The notes beneath the pieces are model-generated. The model was given only the letters and a program-made list of their open reading frames with translations. It had not been told where the DNA came from and did no database searches. Below, piece after piece: positions 55,635 to 63,062 of a stretch of DNA of 64,000 bases. Every line of letters begins with the position of its first letter. Positions within the stretch are counted from its first letter, which is position 1. The stretch is from NCBI RefSeq assembly GCF_020535405.1, contig NZ_CP085036.1:1674001-1738000 (forward strand), written 5' to 3'. A program made the position numbers and the translations under genes. This stretch comes from Antiquaquibacter oligotrophicus. Its GTDB lineage: Bacteria > Actinomycetota > Actinomycetes > Actinomycetales > Microbacteriaceae.

Positions 55635-56339
55635 CTAAGAGGTCACGCGACCGGCCGCGGTCATGATGAGCTCCGCGATTTCGGGTGCGTGCGTGATCAT
55701 CGCGAGGTGCCCGGCGTCCACTTCGATGGTGGTTGCGCCCATCCTCTTAGCGAGGAACCGCTCGAGCTCGGGCGACGTCGTGCGGTCCTCGCGCGACACC
55801 GAGTAGTACGTCGGTTTGTCGCGCCACGCGGCGACGGTCGTGCGCTCACCGAAGAGGGTGTCCGCGATCGGCCCCTGCGCTGCGTAGAGCACACGCGCGC
55901 GCCCAGCGTCAACGCCGTTGGCGAAGCTCTCGAGAAACGCGTCCTCCGAAAGCTGCGCGAACCCGCCGTGGTGTTGGAGTCCAGCGGATGCGGGTGCAGC
56001 TGGGAACCGCGCAGCGAGGGCACCATAGTCTTCGCCCGCTTCTGGCGCTCGCGCCGCGACGTAGACGAGCGCGGACACGGCCGGATGATCCCCCGCCTCG
56101 GAGATGACGGTGCCACCCCAGGAGTGTCCGGCCAGCACGGCGGGTCCGTCCTGAAGGTCGAGCGCCCGTCTCGTCGCCGCCGCATCGTCTGCGAGAGAGG
56201 TCAGGGGGTTCTGCACCGCCGTAACGCGCAGACCGTTGGCCTGCAGGATTGCGATCACATCGGCCCACGATGACCCGTCGGCGTAGGCGCCGTGAACGAG
56301 TACAACGTTGGTGACGTGCAGGGGGGCATCCGGGCTCAT
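55635..56339 (-). CDS. Alpha/beta hydrolase (salicylate-esterase-like)
   Basis: 234-aa single-domain hydrolase. Oxyanion region LVHGAYADGSSW (about residues 14-25), nucleophile S73 in AGHSWGGTV and catalytic His in VDAGHLAMITHAPE. The family resembles plant methyl-ester esterases (SABP2-like) and bacterial EstC-type proteins. No signal peptide. Monocistronic; substrate unknown. Confidence 0.88.
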   Translation of the reverse strand: MSPDAPLHVTNVVLVHGAYADGSSWADVIAILQANGLRVTAVQNPLTSLADDAAATRRALDLQDGPAVLAGHSWGGTVISEAGDHPAVSALVYVAARAPEAGEDYGALAARFPAAPASAGLQHHGGFAQLSEDAFLESFANGVDAGRARVLYAAQGPIADTLFGERTTVAAWRDKPTYYSVSREDRTTSPELERFLAKRMGATTIEVDAGHLAMITHAPEIAELIMTAAGRVTS

Positions 56340-56468
56340 GAAGGCTCCTCACTCCGTAGCCTCCAGCGTGCTCCTCGTTGCGGGGGCGAGTCAATCGCCG
56401 ACTGAGGCGATTCTCAGGCTCGCGGCGCACACTGGCGTGCGCGATGTGCGGATACGCTGGCTCCAGCG

Positions 56469-56656
56469 GTGACGACTCCTAGTCCGCGACCAGGCTCGCT
56501 TCACGATGACTTTTCTCTCGCGATCTTCCCGATCCCAGCCCCGAACCCCCCGGGGCCCGTCGCCCTGCGCGCGCGGCCCTCGCCCTCGGCGCGGCGATCA
56601 TCGCCTTCGCGTTCGCTGCGGTCACAGCAGTCGCTCCGCCGCCCCAACCGAGCGAC
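56469..56656 (+). other. Displaced N-terminal segment of the next gene (apparent frameshift)
   Basis: A GTG at 56469 opens a frame reading VTTPSPRPGSLHDDFS. At the short TCTCTC run (56514-56519) the sequence makes better sense two bases out of phase: RDLPDPSPEPPGARRP followed by a 20-residue hydrophobic helix (coded at about 56576-56635) that continues in frame into the gene at 56657. In that frame there is no ATG, GTG or TTG between the stop at 56507 and GTG 56657. This looks like a lost or gained dinucleotide in the signal-anchor region. Confidence 0.5.
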
Positions 56657-57184
56657 GTGCAGGAGCTCAGTTGGTACATCGACGAGAACGCGCAGTCCCT
56701 CGCGGTGGGCTCGAACGTCGCATCCACCACCATCACGCGGGATTCGTACGCCGCAACACCGGGCGTCGACACCCTCGTCGCGGGCGGCACCAACTACGAC
56801 TGGGCGAAGCTCGTGCTGCTGCTCGGTGGGTTTCCCATCACCGAGAACAACGTGACGGTCTTCACCCGATGGATGCGTCAAGAGAACTACGTCGACAGTT
56901 GGTGGAACCGCAACAACCCCCTCAATAACGGGTGGGGTTCCGGCGGGGGCGGGGGACTCGGCAGCTACGACAACCTCGTGATCGCGGCCGAGAACGCGGC
57001 CGAAGCGCTCAATACTCTGCCGAAGTACTCGGGCATCGTCGAGGCGTTCCGCGCCGATTCGCCGACCCAGGTCACGGAGAACGCGATCTGGTACTCGGGC
57101 TGGGCGAGTGGCATGTACAACAACGGAGCCCATTGGGCGTACAACCCGGTGCCGGTTGTTCAGGCGCCACCGGAGGCGTGGTGA
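56657..57184 (+). CDS. Putative secreted cell-wall-associated protein, N-terminus broken
   Basis: 175 aa from GTG 56657, but probably longer in the intact gene (see the preceding segment). The region VTRWMRQENYVDSWWNRNNPLN (in part), GSGGGGGLGSYDN and AIWYSGWASGMYNNGAHW contains the aromatic WNRNNPLN motif found in small actinobacterial and phage wall-lytic or wall-binding proteins. As annotated it has no signal peptide; the hydrophobic helix lies just upstream in frame without a start codon. Either a pseudogene or a sequencing indel. The stop overlaps the lipoprotein gene by 4 nt. Confidence 0.6.
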   Translation: MQELSWYIDENAQSLAVGSNVASTTITRDSYAATPGVDTLVAGGTNYDWAKLVLLLGGFPITENNVTVFTRWMRQENYVDSWWNRNNPLNNGWGSGGGGGLGSYDNLVIAAENAAEALNTLPKYSGIVEAFRADSPTQVTENAIWYSGWASGMYNNGAHWAYNPVPVVQAPPEAW

Positions 57185-57564
57185 AGAAGCTCGCGGTCGC
57201 TCTCGCCGCGGCCGTCGTGCTCGCAGGCTGTGCGCCGACGGCGGATGACGCGGCCCCACGAGACGTGACCCCGGTTGTCATCACCGCCGGGGTGGACTCC
57301 GACGAGTACCTCCGCGCGAGCGCCTACGTGGAGGGCATCGTCGAGGACGGCGGCCGGTGCCGGTTCACCTTCTGGGCCGACAACGGCGCAGCCACCCGCC
57401 TCACATCGGAGGCCTCCGTGATCGACGGGCGAACCGAGTGCGGCGACGTGGAGGAGCACATCCAGCCGCTCCTCGCCGGACGATACGAGTTGACGGTCAG
57501 CTACGCGTCGGCGGCCGCCGCGGGCGATAGCGCCCCGTTCCCTCTGGAGATCCCCGCGCACTGA
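57181..57564 (+). CDS. Small lipoprotein, unknown function
   Basis: 127-aa protein from GTG 57181, overlapping the previous stop (GTGA). Signal peptide VKKLAVALAAAVVLAGC with lipobox Cys at residue 17; the mature part is an acidic beta-rich domain with a Cys pair (GGRCRFTFW, RTECGDVEE). Translational coupling suggests it works with the preceding secreted protein. No family recognised. Confidence 0.7.
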   Translation: MKKLAVALAAAVVLAGCAPTADDAAPRDVTPVVITAGVDSDEYLRASAYVEGIVEDGGRCRFTFWADNGAATRLTSEASVIDGRTECGDVEEHIQPLLAGRYELTVSYASAAAAGDSAPFPLEIPAH

Positions 57565-57593
57565 CCGTCGTCGGCACGCCGTACGCTGATCCA

Positions 57594-58475
57594 GTGAGGG
57601 CAACAAACGGTGCGGTGATCGGTTCCGCCGCGATCGTGGTGTTGGGTCTCGTCTGTCAGGAGATCGGCGCGGCGGTCGCGGTGACGGTGTTCCCCGAGGT
57701 CGGCCCGATCGGTATGGTCACCCTGCGTCTGGTGTTCTCGGCGCTCATCCTTCTGGTGATCTTCCGCCCGTCGGTGCGCAGACGTAGTCGGTCCGACTGG
57801 ATGACCGTCCTCCTCTTCGGTCTTGTGCTCGCGGGTATGAACGCGCTCTTCTATCTGGCTCTCGAGCGACTGCACCTCGGTGTGACACTGACCATCGAGA
57901 TTCTTGGCCCGCTTGTGCTCTCCGTTGTGGTCAGTCGCCGCGCGTCGAGCTGGTTGTGGGCGCTGCTGGCGTTCGCCGGGGTTGCCGTCGTCGGCTGGGG
58001 TGGTGCCAGCGAGTTGGACCCGTTGGGTGTGGTGTTCGCGGCGGGCGCTGGCGCGGCGTGGGCTGGCTACATCCTGCTGTCGGCGCGCACGGGTGCCGCG
58101 TTCGGTCGGCTCGATGGTCTCGCTTTCGCCATGGCCATCGGGGCCATCGCGATCCTCCCCTTCGGTATCGGGAGTGCGGGCCTCGCTCTCCTTCAGCCTT
58201 GGGTGCTGCTGCTCGGTGTCGCGATTGCCGTGCTCTCGTCCACGGTGCCGTACGCACTGGAACTTATCGCGTTGCGTCGGCTGCCGGCATCCGCGTTCTC
58301 GATTCTGTTGTCTCTCGCGCCGGCGCTCGCGGCCGTTGCCGGTTTTGTGATCCTCGGGCAGGCCTTGTCGTGGGCGGATGCCGCGGGTATTGCTCTCGTT
58401 GTTGTGGCGTCGATGGGCGCCGTTCGTGCGGCGGCGCGAACCGATCACGTGGAGACGGACGAGCCCACTCCGTAA
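57594..58475 (+). CDS. EamA/RhtA-family metabolite exporter
   Basis: 293-aa DMT-superfamily transporter with ten predicted helices in two EamA repeats (helices about 8-28 through 255-275). IGMVTLRLVFSALILL and SSTVPYALELIALRRLPASAFS (in part) are typical of the RhtA threonine/homoserine exporter group. GTG 57594; no clear ribosome-binding site. Substrate likely an amino acid or related small metabolite. Confidence 0.88.
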   Translation: MRATNGAVIGSAAIVVLGLVCQEIGAAVAVTVFPEVGPIGMVTLRLVFSALILLVIFRPSVRRRSRSDWMTVLLFGLVLAGMNALFYLALERLHLGVTLTIEILGPLVLSVVVSRRASSWLWALLAFAGVAVVGWGGASELDPLGVVFAAGAGAAWAGYILLSARTGAAFGRLDGLAFAMAIGAIAILPFGIGSAGLALLQPWVLLLGVAIAVLSSTVPYALELIALRRLPASAFSILLSLAPALAAVAGFVILGQALSWADAAGIALVVVASMGAVRAAARTDHVETDEPTP

Positions 58476-58512
58476 CGCTGGTATAGTTTCGGGGTTGGCT
58501 TTCGCCGACTGC

Positions 58513-58585
58513 GCGCCCGTAGCTCAATGGATAGAGCATCTGACTACGGATCAGAAGGTTGGGGGTTCGAGTCCCTCCGGGCGCA
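58513..58585 (+). tRNA. tRNA-Arg (anticodon ACG)
   Basis: A 73-nt cloverleaf: acceptor GCGCCCG/CGGGCGC with discriminator A, D-arm GCTC...GAGC, anticodon stem TCTGA/TCAGA with loop CTACGGA (anticodon ACG), and T-arm with GGTTCGAGTCC around GTTCGAG. CCA is not encoded. TATAGT at 58482-58487 is a likely -10 element, and a perfect terminator follows directly. The ACG anticodon reads CGU/CGC/CGA after wobble A-to-I editing. Confidence 0.97.
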
Positions 58586-58586
58586 C

Positions 58587-58631
58587 AAAACGAGAAGACC
58601 CCGTCACGAAGTGGCGGGGTCTTCTCGTTTT
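58587..58631 (+). terminator. Rho-independent terminator after tRNA-Arg
   Basis: Arms 58587-58603 and 58615-58631 are perfectly complementary over 17 bp (AAAACGAGAAGACCCCG and its complement), with a small loop that can pair further (CAC-GAA-GTG). The 3' arm ends in TTTT. One of the strongest hairpins in the window. Confidence 0.92.
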
Positions 58632-58721
58632 CTGGCGTTGCGAGGGCGAGAACCCCTCGTGGGCCCCCGCTGAGCAGTCCGGCGGAGCGCGCAGCGATCT
58701 GTCGGCGGCTCAGTAGGGGAG

Positions 58722-58766
58722 TCGAGTCCCTCCGGGCGCACCCGGCGCGAGTCCCTCGGGGCGCAC
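58722..58766 (+). repeat. Two repeated copies of the tRNA-Arg 3' end
   Basis: The 20 nt at 58567-58586 (T-arm and 3' acceptor of tRNA-Arg) recur exactly at 58722-58741, and a second copy with one mismatch over 19 nt follows at 58748-58766. Duplicated tRNA 3' ends are typical of attachment sites left by integrative elements. No integrase gene is nearby. The rest of 58632-58786 shows no gene. Confidence 0.75.
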
Positions 58767-58786
58767 CCGCTCATCCCGCACCTCGC

Positions 58787-59335
58787 TCAACCCCGCCGAA
58801 ACGCGTCCGGCGTCAGCACGAGCAGGTGCGACCGACCGTTGCGGTGCAGCAAAGTGAACCCGAGTCGGTCGGCGAGCGCGAGCGATCGCTCGTTTCCGTC
58901 TTCCACGACGGCGAGCACCATGCGCGCCCCGACATCTTTGAATGCGACGTGCAGGATGCCCCGCACTGCCTCAGTCGCGAAGCCTTTGCCCTGGTGCTCT
59001 GGGCTGAGCAACCAGCCGACCTCGACCGCACGGGCGTCGGAGGCGACGGTGCGCAATTGCAACGACACGTCGCCGACGAGTTGCCCGCGGTGGGTTACGG
59101 CGAGGGCGAGAAAGTCGTCGGTCTGCCACAGGGTGGTGTGCCGGGTGCGGTCGCGCAGGTGGCGACGGGCAGCGGCGGCGTCACGGTGCGGCCACGAGAG
59201 GTACCGGATGACGCGGGCATCCGAGGCGAGCGCGTGCCAGGCATCCGCGTCCCGCATGTCGTGGGGGCGCAGGCGAAGCCGGTCCGTGTCGAGGTGGCGC
59301 GCCTCCACGCGTCTTTCGAGTGTTGCCCCACGCAT
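58787..59335 (-). CDS. GNAT-family N-acetyltransferase (RimJ-like)
   Basis: 182 aa from ATG 59335 (MRGATLERRVEARHLDTDRLRLR, in part), which puts the DTDRLRLR start motif in the usual place. A longer frame to ATG 59470 or further adds an Arg-rich leader that does not look like coding sequence. The acetyl-CoA-binding loop is VGWLLSPEHQGKGFATEAV; a C-terminal GNERSLALADRLGFTLL matches RimJ/RimL-type acetyltransferases. Substrate unknown. Confidence 0.82.
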   Translation of the reverse strand: MRGATLERRVEARHLDTDRLRLRPHDMRDADAWHALASDARVIRYLSWPHRDAAAARRHLRDRTRHTTLWQTDDFLALAVTHRGQLVGDVSLQLRTVASDARAVEVGWLLSPEHQGKGFATEAVRGILHVAFKDVGARMVLAVVEDGNERSLALADRLGFTLLHRNGRSHLLVLTPDAFRRG

Positions 59336-59568
59336 GAATCGCGGCCTGCGCACCGTGGGCGTGCCGAGGTGCTCGAGGGCAGCTCGCACCCGCGCGACGA
59401 CTTCTCGGATGAGGGGTTCGCGACGGGCGGGCGTGGCGCGGGCTGTTCCGACGATGCTCTGCTGGACCATCCGAGCACGGTATGGGCACGCCACATGAGC
59501 GGTGTGTGAATGTGTGTGGATTTTCTATGAATCCGTTCTCGAGCCTGCTGGCGGCGTGGGGGTCGCTC

Positions 59569-59574
59569 GATAAT
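59569..59574 (+). promoter_or_regulatory. -10 element of the two-component operon, probable leaderless start
   Basis: GATAAT lies 6 nt before ATG 59581, the right distance for transcription to begin at or next to the start codon. The -35 region is weak. Supports ATG 59581 over the in-frame ATG at 59527. Confidence 0.45.
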
Positions 59575-59580
59575 GTGGTG

Positions 59581-60357
59581 ATGTCTGAGTCCGCCATGCC
59601 CGTCGACGCCCACGTGTCGGGTCGTCGGCGCGCCGTGCTCGCTCAGCTCCCGCGCATCCGCCGAGCGGATGGCAGCCCGATCAGGGTTCTCCTCATCGAC
59701 GACGAGTCGACGCTGACGAGTCTGGTGCGGCTCGCTCTCGAGTACGAGGGTTGGCACGTGGAGACTGCGGCGACGGGTGGCGATGGTCTTGCGCTGTTCC
59801 GTCAGTCGCCGCCGGACCTCGTGGTTCTCGACATCATGCTCCCCGACATTGACGGGCTCTCCGTTTTGCGTGAACTGCGCAACACGGATCGGATCACACC
59901 CACGCTGCTTCTGACGGCGAAGGATTCGATCGACGACCGCATCATCGGGCTCACGGCGGGCGGCGACGACTACATGACGAAGCCGTTCAGCCTCGAAGAG
60001 CTCGTTGCGCGCCTACGCGGCCTGCTCCGGCGGGCGGCGGATGCCGTCACCCACGAGTCTTCGCTGCTGACGGTCGGCGACCTCACCCTCGATGAGGCGA
60101 GCTACGAGGTGACGCGCGGTGGACAACCGGTCTCTCTCACGACGACCGAGTTCGAGATGCTCCGCTATTTCATGCGTAACCCGCGCATTGTGCTTTCCCG
60201 CGCGCAGATCCTTGACCGGGTGTGGAACTACGATTTCGCCGGTCGCGCGAGCATCGTCGATCTTTACGTCTCCTACTTGCGCAAGAAGATCGACGCCGAC
60301 CGTGCGCCCATGATCCACACCGTTCGCGGCGCTGGCTACATTTTGAGGCCGGCGTGA
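59581..60357 (+). CDS. OmpR-family response regulator
   Basis: 258-aa regulator. Receiver domain with D40/D41 in LLIDDES, phospho-acceptor D84 in VVLDIMLPD and K in YMTKPFS; winged helix with LTTTEFEMLRYFM and VDLYVSYLRKKID. About 34 extra N-terminal residues precede the receiver domain. Its stop overlaps the kinase start (TGATG). Resembles the MprA/TcrA-type regulators of actinobacteria; regulon unknown. Confidence 0.93.
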   Translation: MSESAMPVDAHVSGRRRAVLAQLPRIRRADGSPIRVLLIDDESTLTSLVRLALEYEGWHVETAATGGDGLALFRQSPPDLVVLDIMLPDIDGLSVLRELRNTDRITPTLLLTAKDSIDDRIIGLTAGGDDYMTKPFSLEELVARLRGLLRRAADAVTHESSLLTVGDLTLDEASYEVTRGGQPVSLTTTEFEMLRYFMRNPRIVLSRAQILDRVWNYDFAGRASIVDLYVSYLRKKIDADRAPMIHTVRGAGYILRPA

Positions 60358-61850
60358 TGCCGCGCGGCCGGTCCCCGTGGTCGCTGCGTCGTCGCATCAT
60401 GGTGGGTGCGGCGGCGGTGGTGTCGGTGGCGCTCGTGGCGACGGGAGCGATCTCGATCGCCATCGTCGAATCATCCGTGACGTCCGTTGTCGACCGTCAG
60501 CTTTTTGCGTCCACCACGGCGATGAGCGCCTCCATCGAGAAGATGCGCGCCAACCACGGCCCGACGGAGGGTGGCGGCAGGGGCTTCGAGAAGCCGCTCG
60601 TCGATTTTGTGGGGCACGGTTCCGGAACGATCATCGCTCTCGCGCAAGGCGGCCGCGTGGTCGATTCGGCGAACTTCACCTCGGACGAGGCGGTTCCACT
60701 GTCGGATGCCGCGGCCACTGAACTGCTCGCTGCAGCCGTCCCGGAACCGTCCACGCCGGCGACCGTCTCACTCGATGGGCTCGGAGAGTTCCACGTGACG
60801 TCGCGTGTGCTCTCCAACGGCGACAGCGCGATCGTTGGTGTCTCTCTCGCGATCGCCGACCAGGCTGTGGCCCAACACACCACTGTCCTTCTCATCGTGG
60901 CGCTCCTGGCGATCCTGGTGACGGCGATCACGGTGATCGTGGTGACGCGTGTCGCCCTGCGTCCGCTTGACCGGTTGGCGGCGACCGCCGACGAGGTCTC
61001 GACCCTCCCCCTCGAGAAGGGTGAGGTGTCGATCTCGAAGACGATCGGCCCGCTCGACACCGATCCGCGTACGGAGGCCGGTCGCGTCGGCGAGGCGATG
61101 CAGCGGATGATCGACCACGTCGATACCGCGCTCGCAGTGCGCGAAAGCACCGACCGTCGCATGCGTCGTTTTGTCACGGATGCGAGCCACGAGCTGCGCA
61201 CTCCGCTCGCGGCGATTCTGGGTTACGCGGAACTGACGCGGCAGGAGGCCGCGGATCTTCCCGAACTGACCGAGTACTCCCTGGCACGCATCGAGTCGGA
61301 GGCGACACGGATGAGTTCACTCGTGGCCGAGCTTCTGCTCTTGGCTCGCCTCGACGAAGGGCAGGACCTTCGCATCGATGATGTCGACCTCGCGGATCTT
61401 GTGGTGAACGCGGTGAGCGATGCGCGAGCATCCGCTCCCGGCTACGAGTGGTCGATTTCGGTACCGCACGAGCCGGTCATGGTGCGCGGCGATCACGAAC
61501 GGTTGCATCAGGTCCTCGCCAACCTGCTGTCGAATGCGCGTGTCCACACCCCGGAGGGCACTCACATCGCGGTTTCGCTCGGGTACTCGGATTCGTTCAC
61601 CGAGTTGACTGTCACGGACAGCGGGCCGGGCATCGATCCGGCGCTCGTTCCCGAGTTGTTCCAACGTTTTTCGCGCGCGGACGAGTCGCGATCGCGTTCG
61701 GCGGGGAGCACGGGACTCGGGCTCGCGATCGTCGCCACGATCGTCGAAAGTCACAACGGCGAGGTGCACGTTGAGTCGGTACCGGGCAAGACGACGGTGA
61801 CCGTCCGCTTTCCCGCATCCGGCACGATGGCGCTCGCCGGGCCGGACTAA
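60357..61850 (+). CDS. Sensor histidine kinase
   Basis: 497-aa kinase. Two helices (about residues 15-38 and 175-200) flank an extracytoplasmic sensor loop of ~135 residues; then HAMP, HisKA with H278 in DASHELRTPL, and a HATPase domain with N-box LANLLSNARVHTP and G-boxes DSGPGID and GSTGLGLAIV. ATG 60357 (GTG 60354 possible) overlaps the regulator stop. Layout fits TcrY/MprB-like kinases; stimulus unknown. Confidence 0.93.
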   Translation: MPRGRSPWSLRRRIMVGAAAVVSVALVATGAISIAIVESSVTSVVDRQLFASTTAMSASIEKMRANHGPTEGGGRGFEKPLVDFVGHGSGTIIALAQGGRVVDSANFTSDEAVPLSDAAATELLAAAVPEPSTPATVSLDGLGEFHVTSRVLSNGDSAIVGVSLAIADQAVAQHTTVLLIVALLAILVTAITVIVVTRVALRPLDRLAATADEVSTLPLEKGEVSISKTIGPLDTDPRTEAGRVGEAMQRMIDHVDTALAVRESTDRRMRRFVTDASHELRTPLAAILGYAELTRQEAADLPELTEYSLARIESEATRMSSLVAELLLLARLDEGQDLRIDDVDLADLVVNAVSDARASAPGYEWSISVPHEPVMVRGDHERLHQVLANLLSNARVHTPEGTHIAVSLGYSDSFTELTVTDSGPGIDPALVPELFQRFSRADESRSRSAGSTGLGLAIVATIVESHNGEVHVESVPGKTTVTVRFPASGTMALAGPD

Positions 61851-61894
61851 GCGAACCCGGGCACTCACGATGAGGCGCGGCACTCTTGACGAGT

Positions 61895-61913
61895 CACTTG
61901 TTTTTTGCAAGTG
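61895..61913. promoter_or_regulatory. Palindrome upstream of the VOC/HxlR pair
   Basis: CACTTG (61895-61900) and CAAGTG (61908-61913) flank TTTTTTG, a symmetric site of the kind HxlR-type dimers bind. It overlaps a candidate TTGTTT -35 (61898-61903) whose -10 would be TATCAC at 61920. Autoregulation by the HxlR gene downstream is inferred. Confidence 0.5.
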
Positions 61914-61942
61914 TGGAGGTATCACTCCTGAAAGGCCTGAAA

Positions 61943-62377
61943 ATGCCCTCCATGTTCGTCAACCTCCCCGTCACCGATCTCGAACGAGCCAAGGGCTTCT
62001 ACACGGCTCTCGGCTTCACCATCAATCCGCTCTTCACTGACCACAACGCGGCGTGCGTCGTGGTCGAGGAGGGTCACAACTACTTCATGATCCTGGTGCG
62101 AGAGTTCTTCCAAACCTTCACGGACCTTCCGATCGGCGACCCCGCAGTCGCGCCCTCCGTGTCCACCGCCATCTTTCTCGACACCCGAGAGGCCGTCGAC
62201 GCCGCGGTCGCGGCCGGCGTCTCGGCGGGCGGCGCTGAGCCTCGTGCCGCGGCGGATTACGGCTTCATGTATCAGCGACAGCTCACCGACCCCGATGGCA
62301 ACCTCATCGAGTTCGGGTGGATGGACCCGGTCGCTGCAGCCCAAGGTCCTGAGGCCTACGCCGCGCCGGAGAGCTGA
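61943..62377 (+). CDS. VOC-family protein (glyoxalase/bleomycin-resistance fold)
   Basis: 144-aa protein of the vicinal oxygen chelate superfamily: MFVNLPVTDLERAKGFYTALGF at the N-terminus (in part) and the C-terminal strand RQLTDPDGNLIEFGWMD. ATG 61943 gives the family-typical start; GAAAGG lies upstream. This subgroup (PhnB-like) is often paired with an HxlR regulator and annotated as an extradiol dioxygenase or glyoxalase; real substrate unknown. Confidence 0.88.
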   Translation: MPSMFVNLPVTDLERAKGFYTALGFTINPLFTDHNAACVVVEEGHNYFMILVREFFQTFTDLPIGDPAVAPSVSTAIFLDTREAVDAAVAAGVSAGGAEPRAAADYGFMYQRQLTDPDGNLIEFGWMDPVAAAQGPEAYAAPES

Positions 62378-62383
62378 GAAGGG

Positions 62384-63025
62384 GTGGCCGCTCGCGACTA
62401 TGGACAGTACGGGGGCACCGCGCGCGCTCTCGAACTAGTGGGTGAGCGCTGGGCCCTACTGATCGTTCGAGATCTCCTCGTCGGTCCGCGACGCTACGGC
62501 GAACTCTCGGCCGGGCTGCCCCGCATACCTACGAACGTTCTCGCAACGCGGCTCAAGGAACTGCAAGCCGCGGGGGTCATTCGACGCGCGCCGAGGTCTC
62601 GCGTGATCATCTACGAGCTCACCGAGTACGGGCGCGAGCTCGAGCCCATCGTGCTCGCCCTCGGCGCCTGGGGTTTTCGAGCCCTCGGCGAACCCAGAGA
62701 TGACCAGGTCATCACCCCGGAATCCATGACGATCGACCTGCGCTCGGCTTTCCAGTCATCTGCCGCCGCACTCCTGCCGCCCACCTCATATTCAGCGCAT
62801 GTTGGTTCGGCCGATCTGGTACTACGCGTTGACGGTCCTGCCCTCGCCGTCGACGCAGGTTCAGGTCCCGCCGATATCCGATTCGAGGCGGATGCCGGCA
62901 TCAGAAGGCTCATTACCGGGGATGTTTCGGCCGATGCTGCCCTTCGCGCGGGGATCGTGCGGGTGATTGAGGGGGATCGATCGTTGATCCACCGATTTGC
63001 GGAGACATTCCGGATCGCCGCCTGA
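62384..63025 (+). CDS. HxlR-family transcriptional regulator with C-terminal SCP2-like domain
   Basis: 213-aa protein. Winged helix in residues ~8-100 (GERWALLIVRDLLVGPRRYGELSAGLP, in part; TRLKELQAAGVIRR), followed by a C-terminal domain of ~110 residues resembling sterol-carrier-like domains found in a subset of HxlR proteins, which may bind a lipophilic ligand. GTG 62384 has GAGAAGGG upstream and lies 6 nt after the VOC stop. Likely represses its own operon. Confidence 0.88.
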   Translation: MAARDYGQYGGTARALELVGERWALLIVRDLLVGPRRYGELSAGLPRIPTNVLATRLKELQAAGVIRRAPRSRVIIYELTEYGRELEPIVLALGAWGFRALGEPRDDQVITPESMTIDLRSAFQSSAAALLPPTSYSAHVGSADLVLRVDGPALAVDAGSGPADIRFEADAGIRRLITGDVSADAALRAGIVRVIEGDRSLIHRFAETFRIAA

Positions 63026-63062
63026 TCACGCCGACACCGTCCACGGGTACAGTGGTTTGGAG

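Noticed and set aside
58690..58745. Possible second tRNA gene or tRNA fragment after tRNA-Arg
   Set aside because: Only the T-arm/acceptor 3' end is repeated; there is no D-arm, anticodon arm or 5' acceptor strand, so it is a duplicated end, not a tRNA gene.
59336..59470. N-terminal extension of the GNAT gene to ATG 59470
   Set aside because: The extra residues are Arg-rich without family similarity, and ATG 59335 gives the normal GNAT start.
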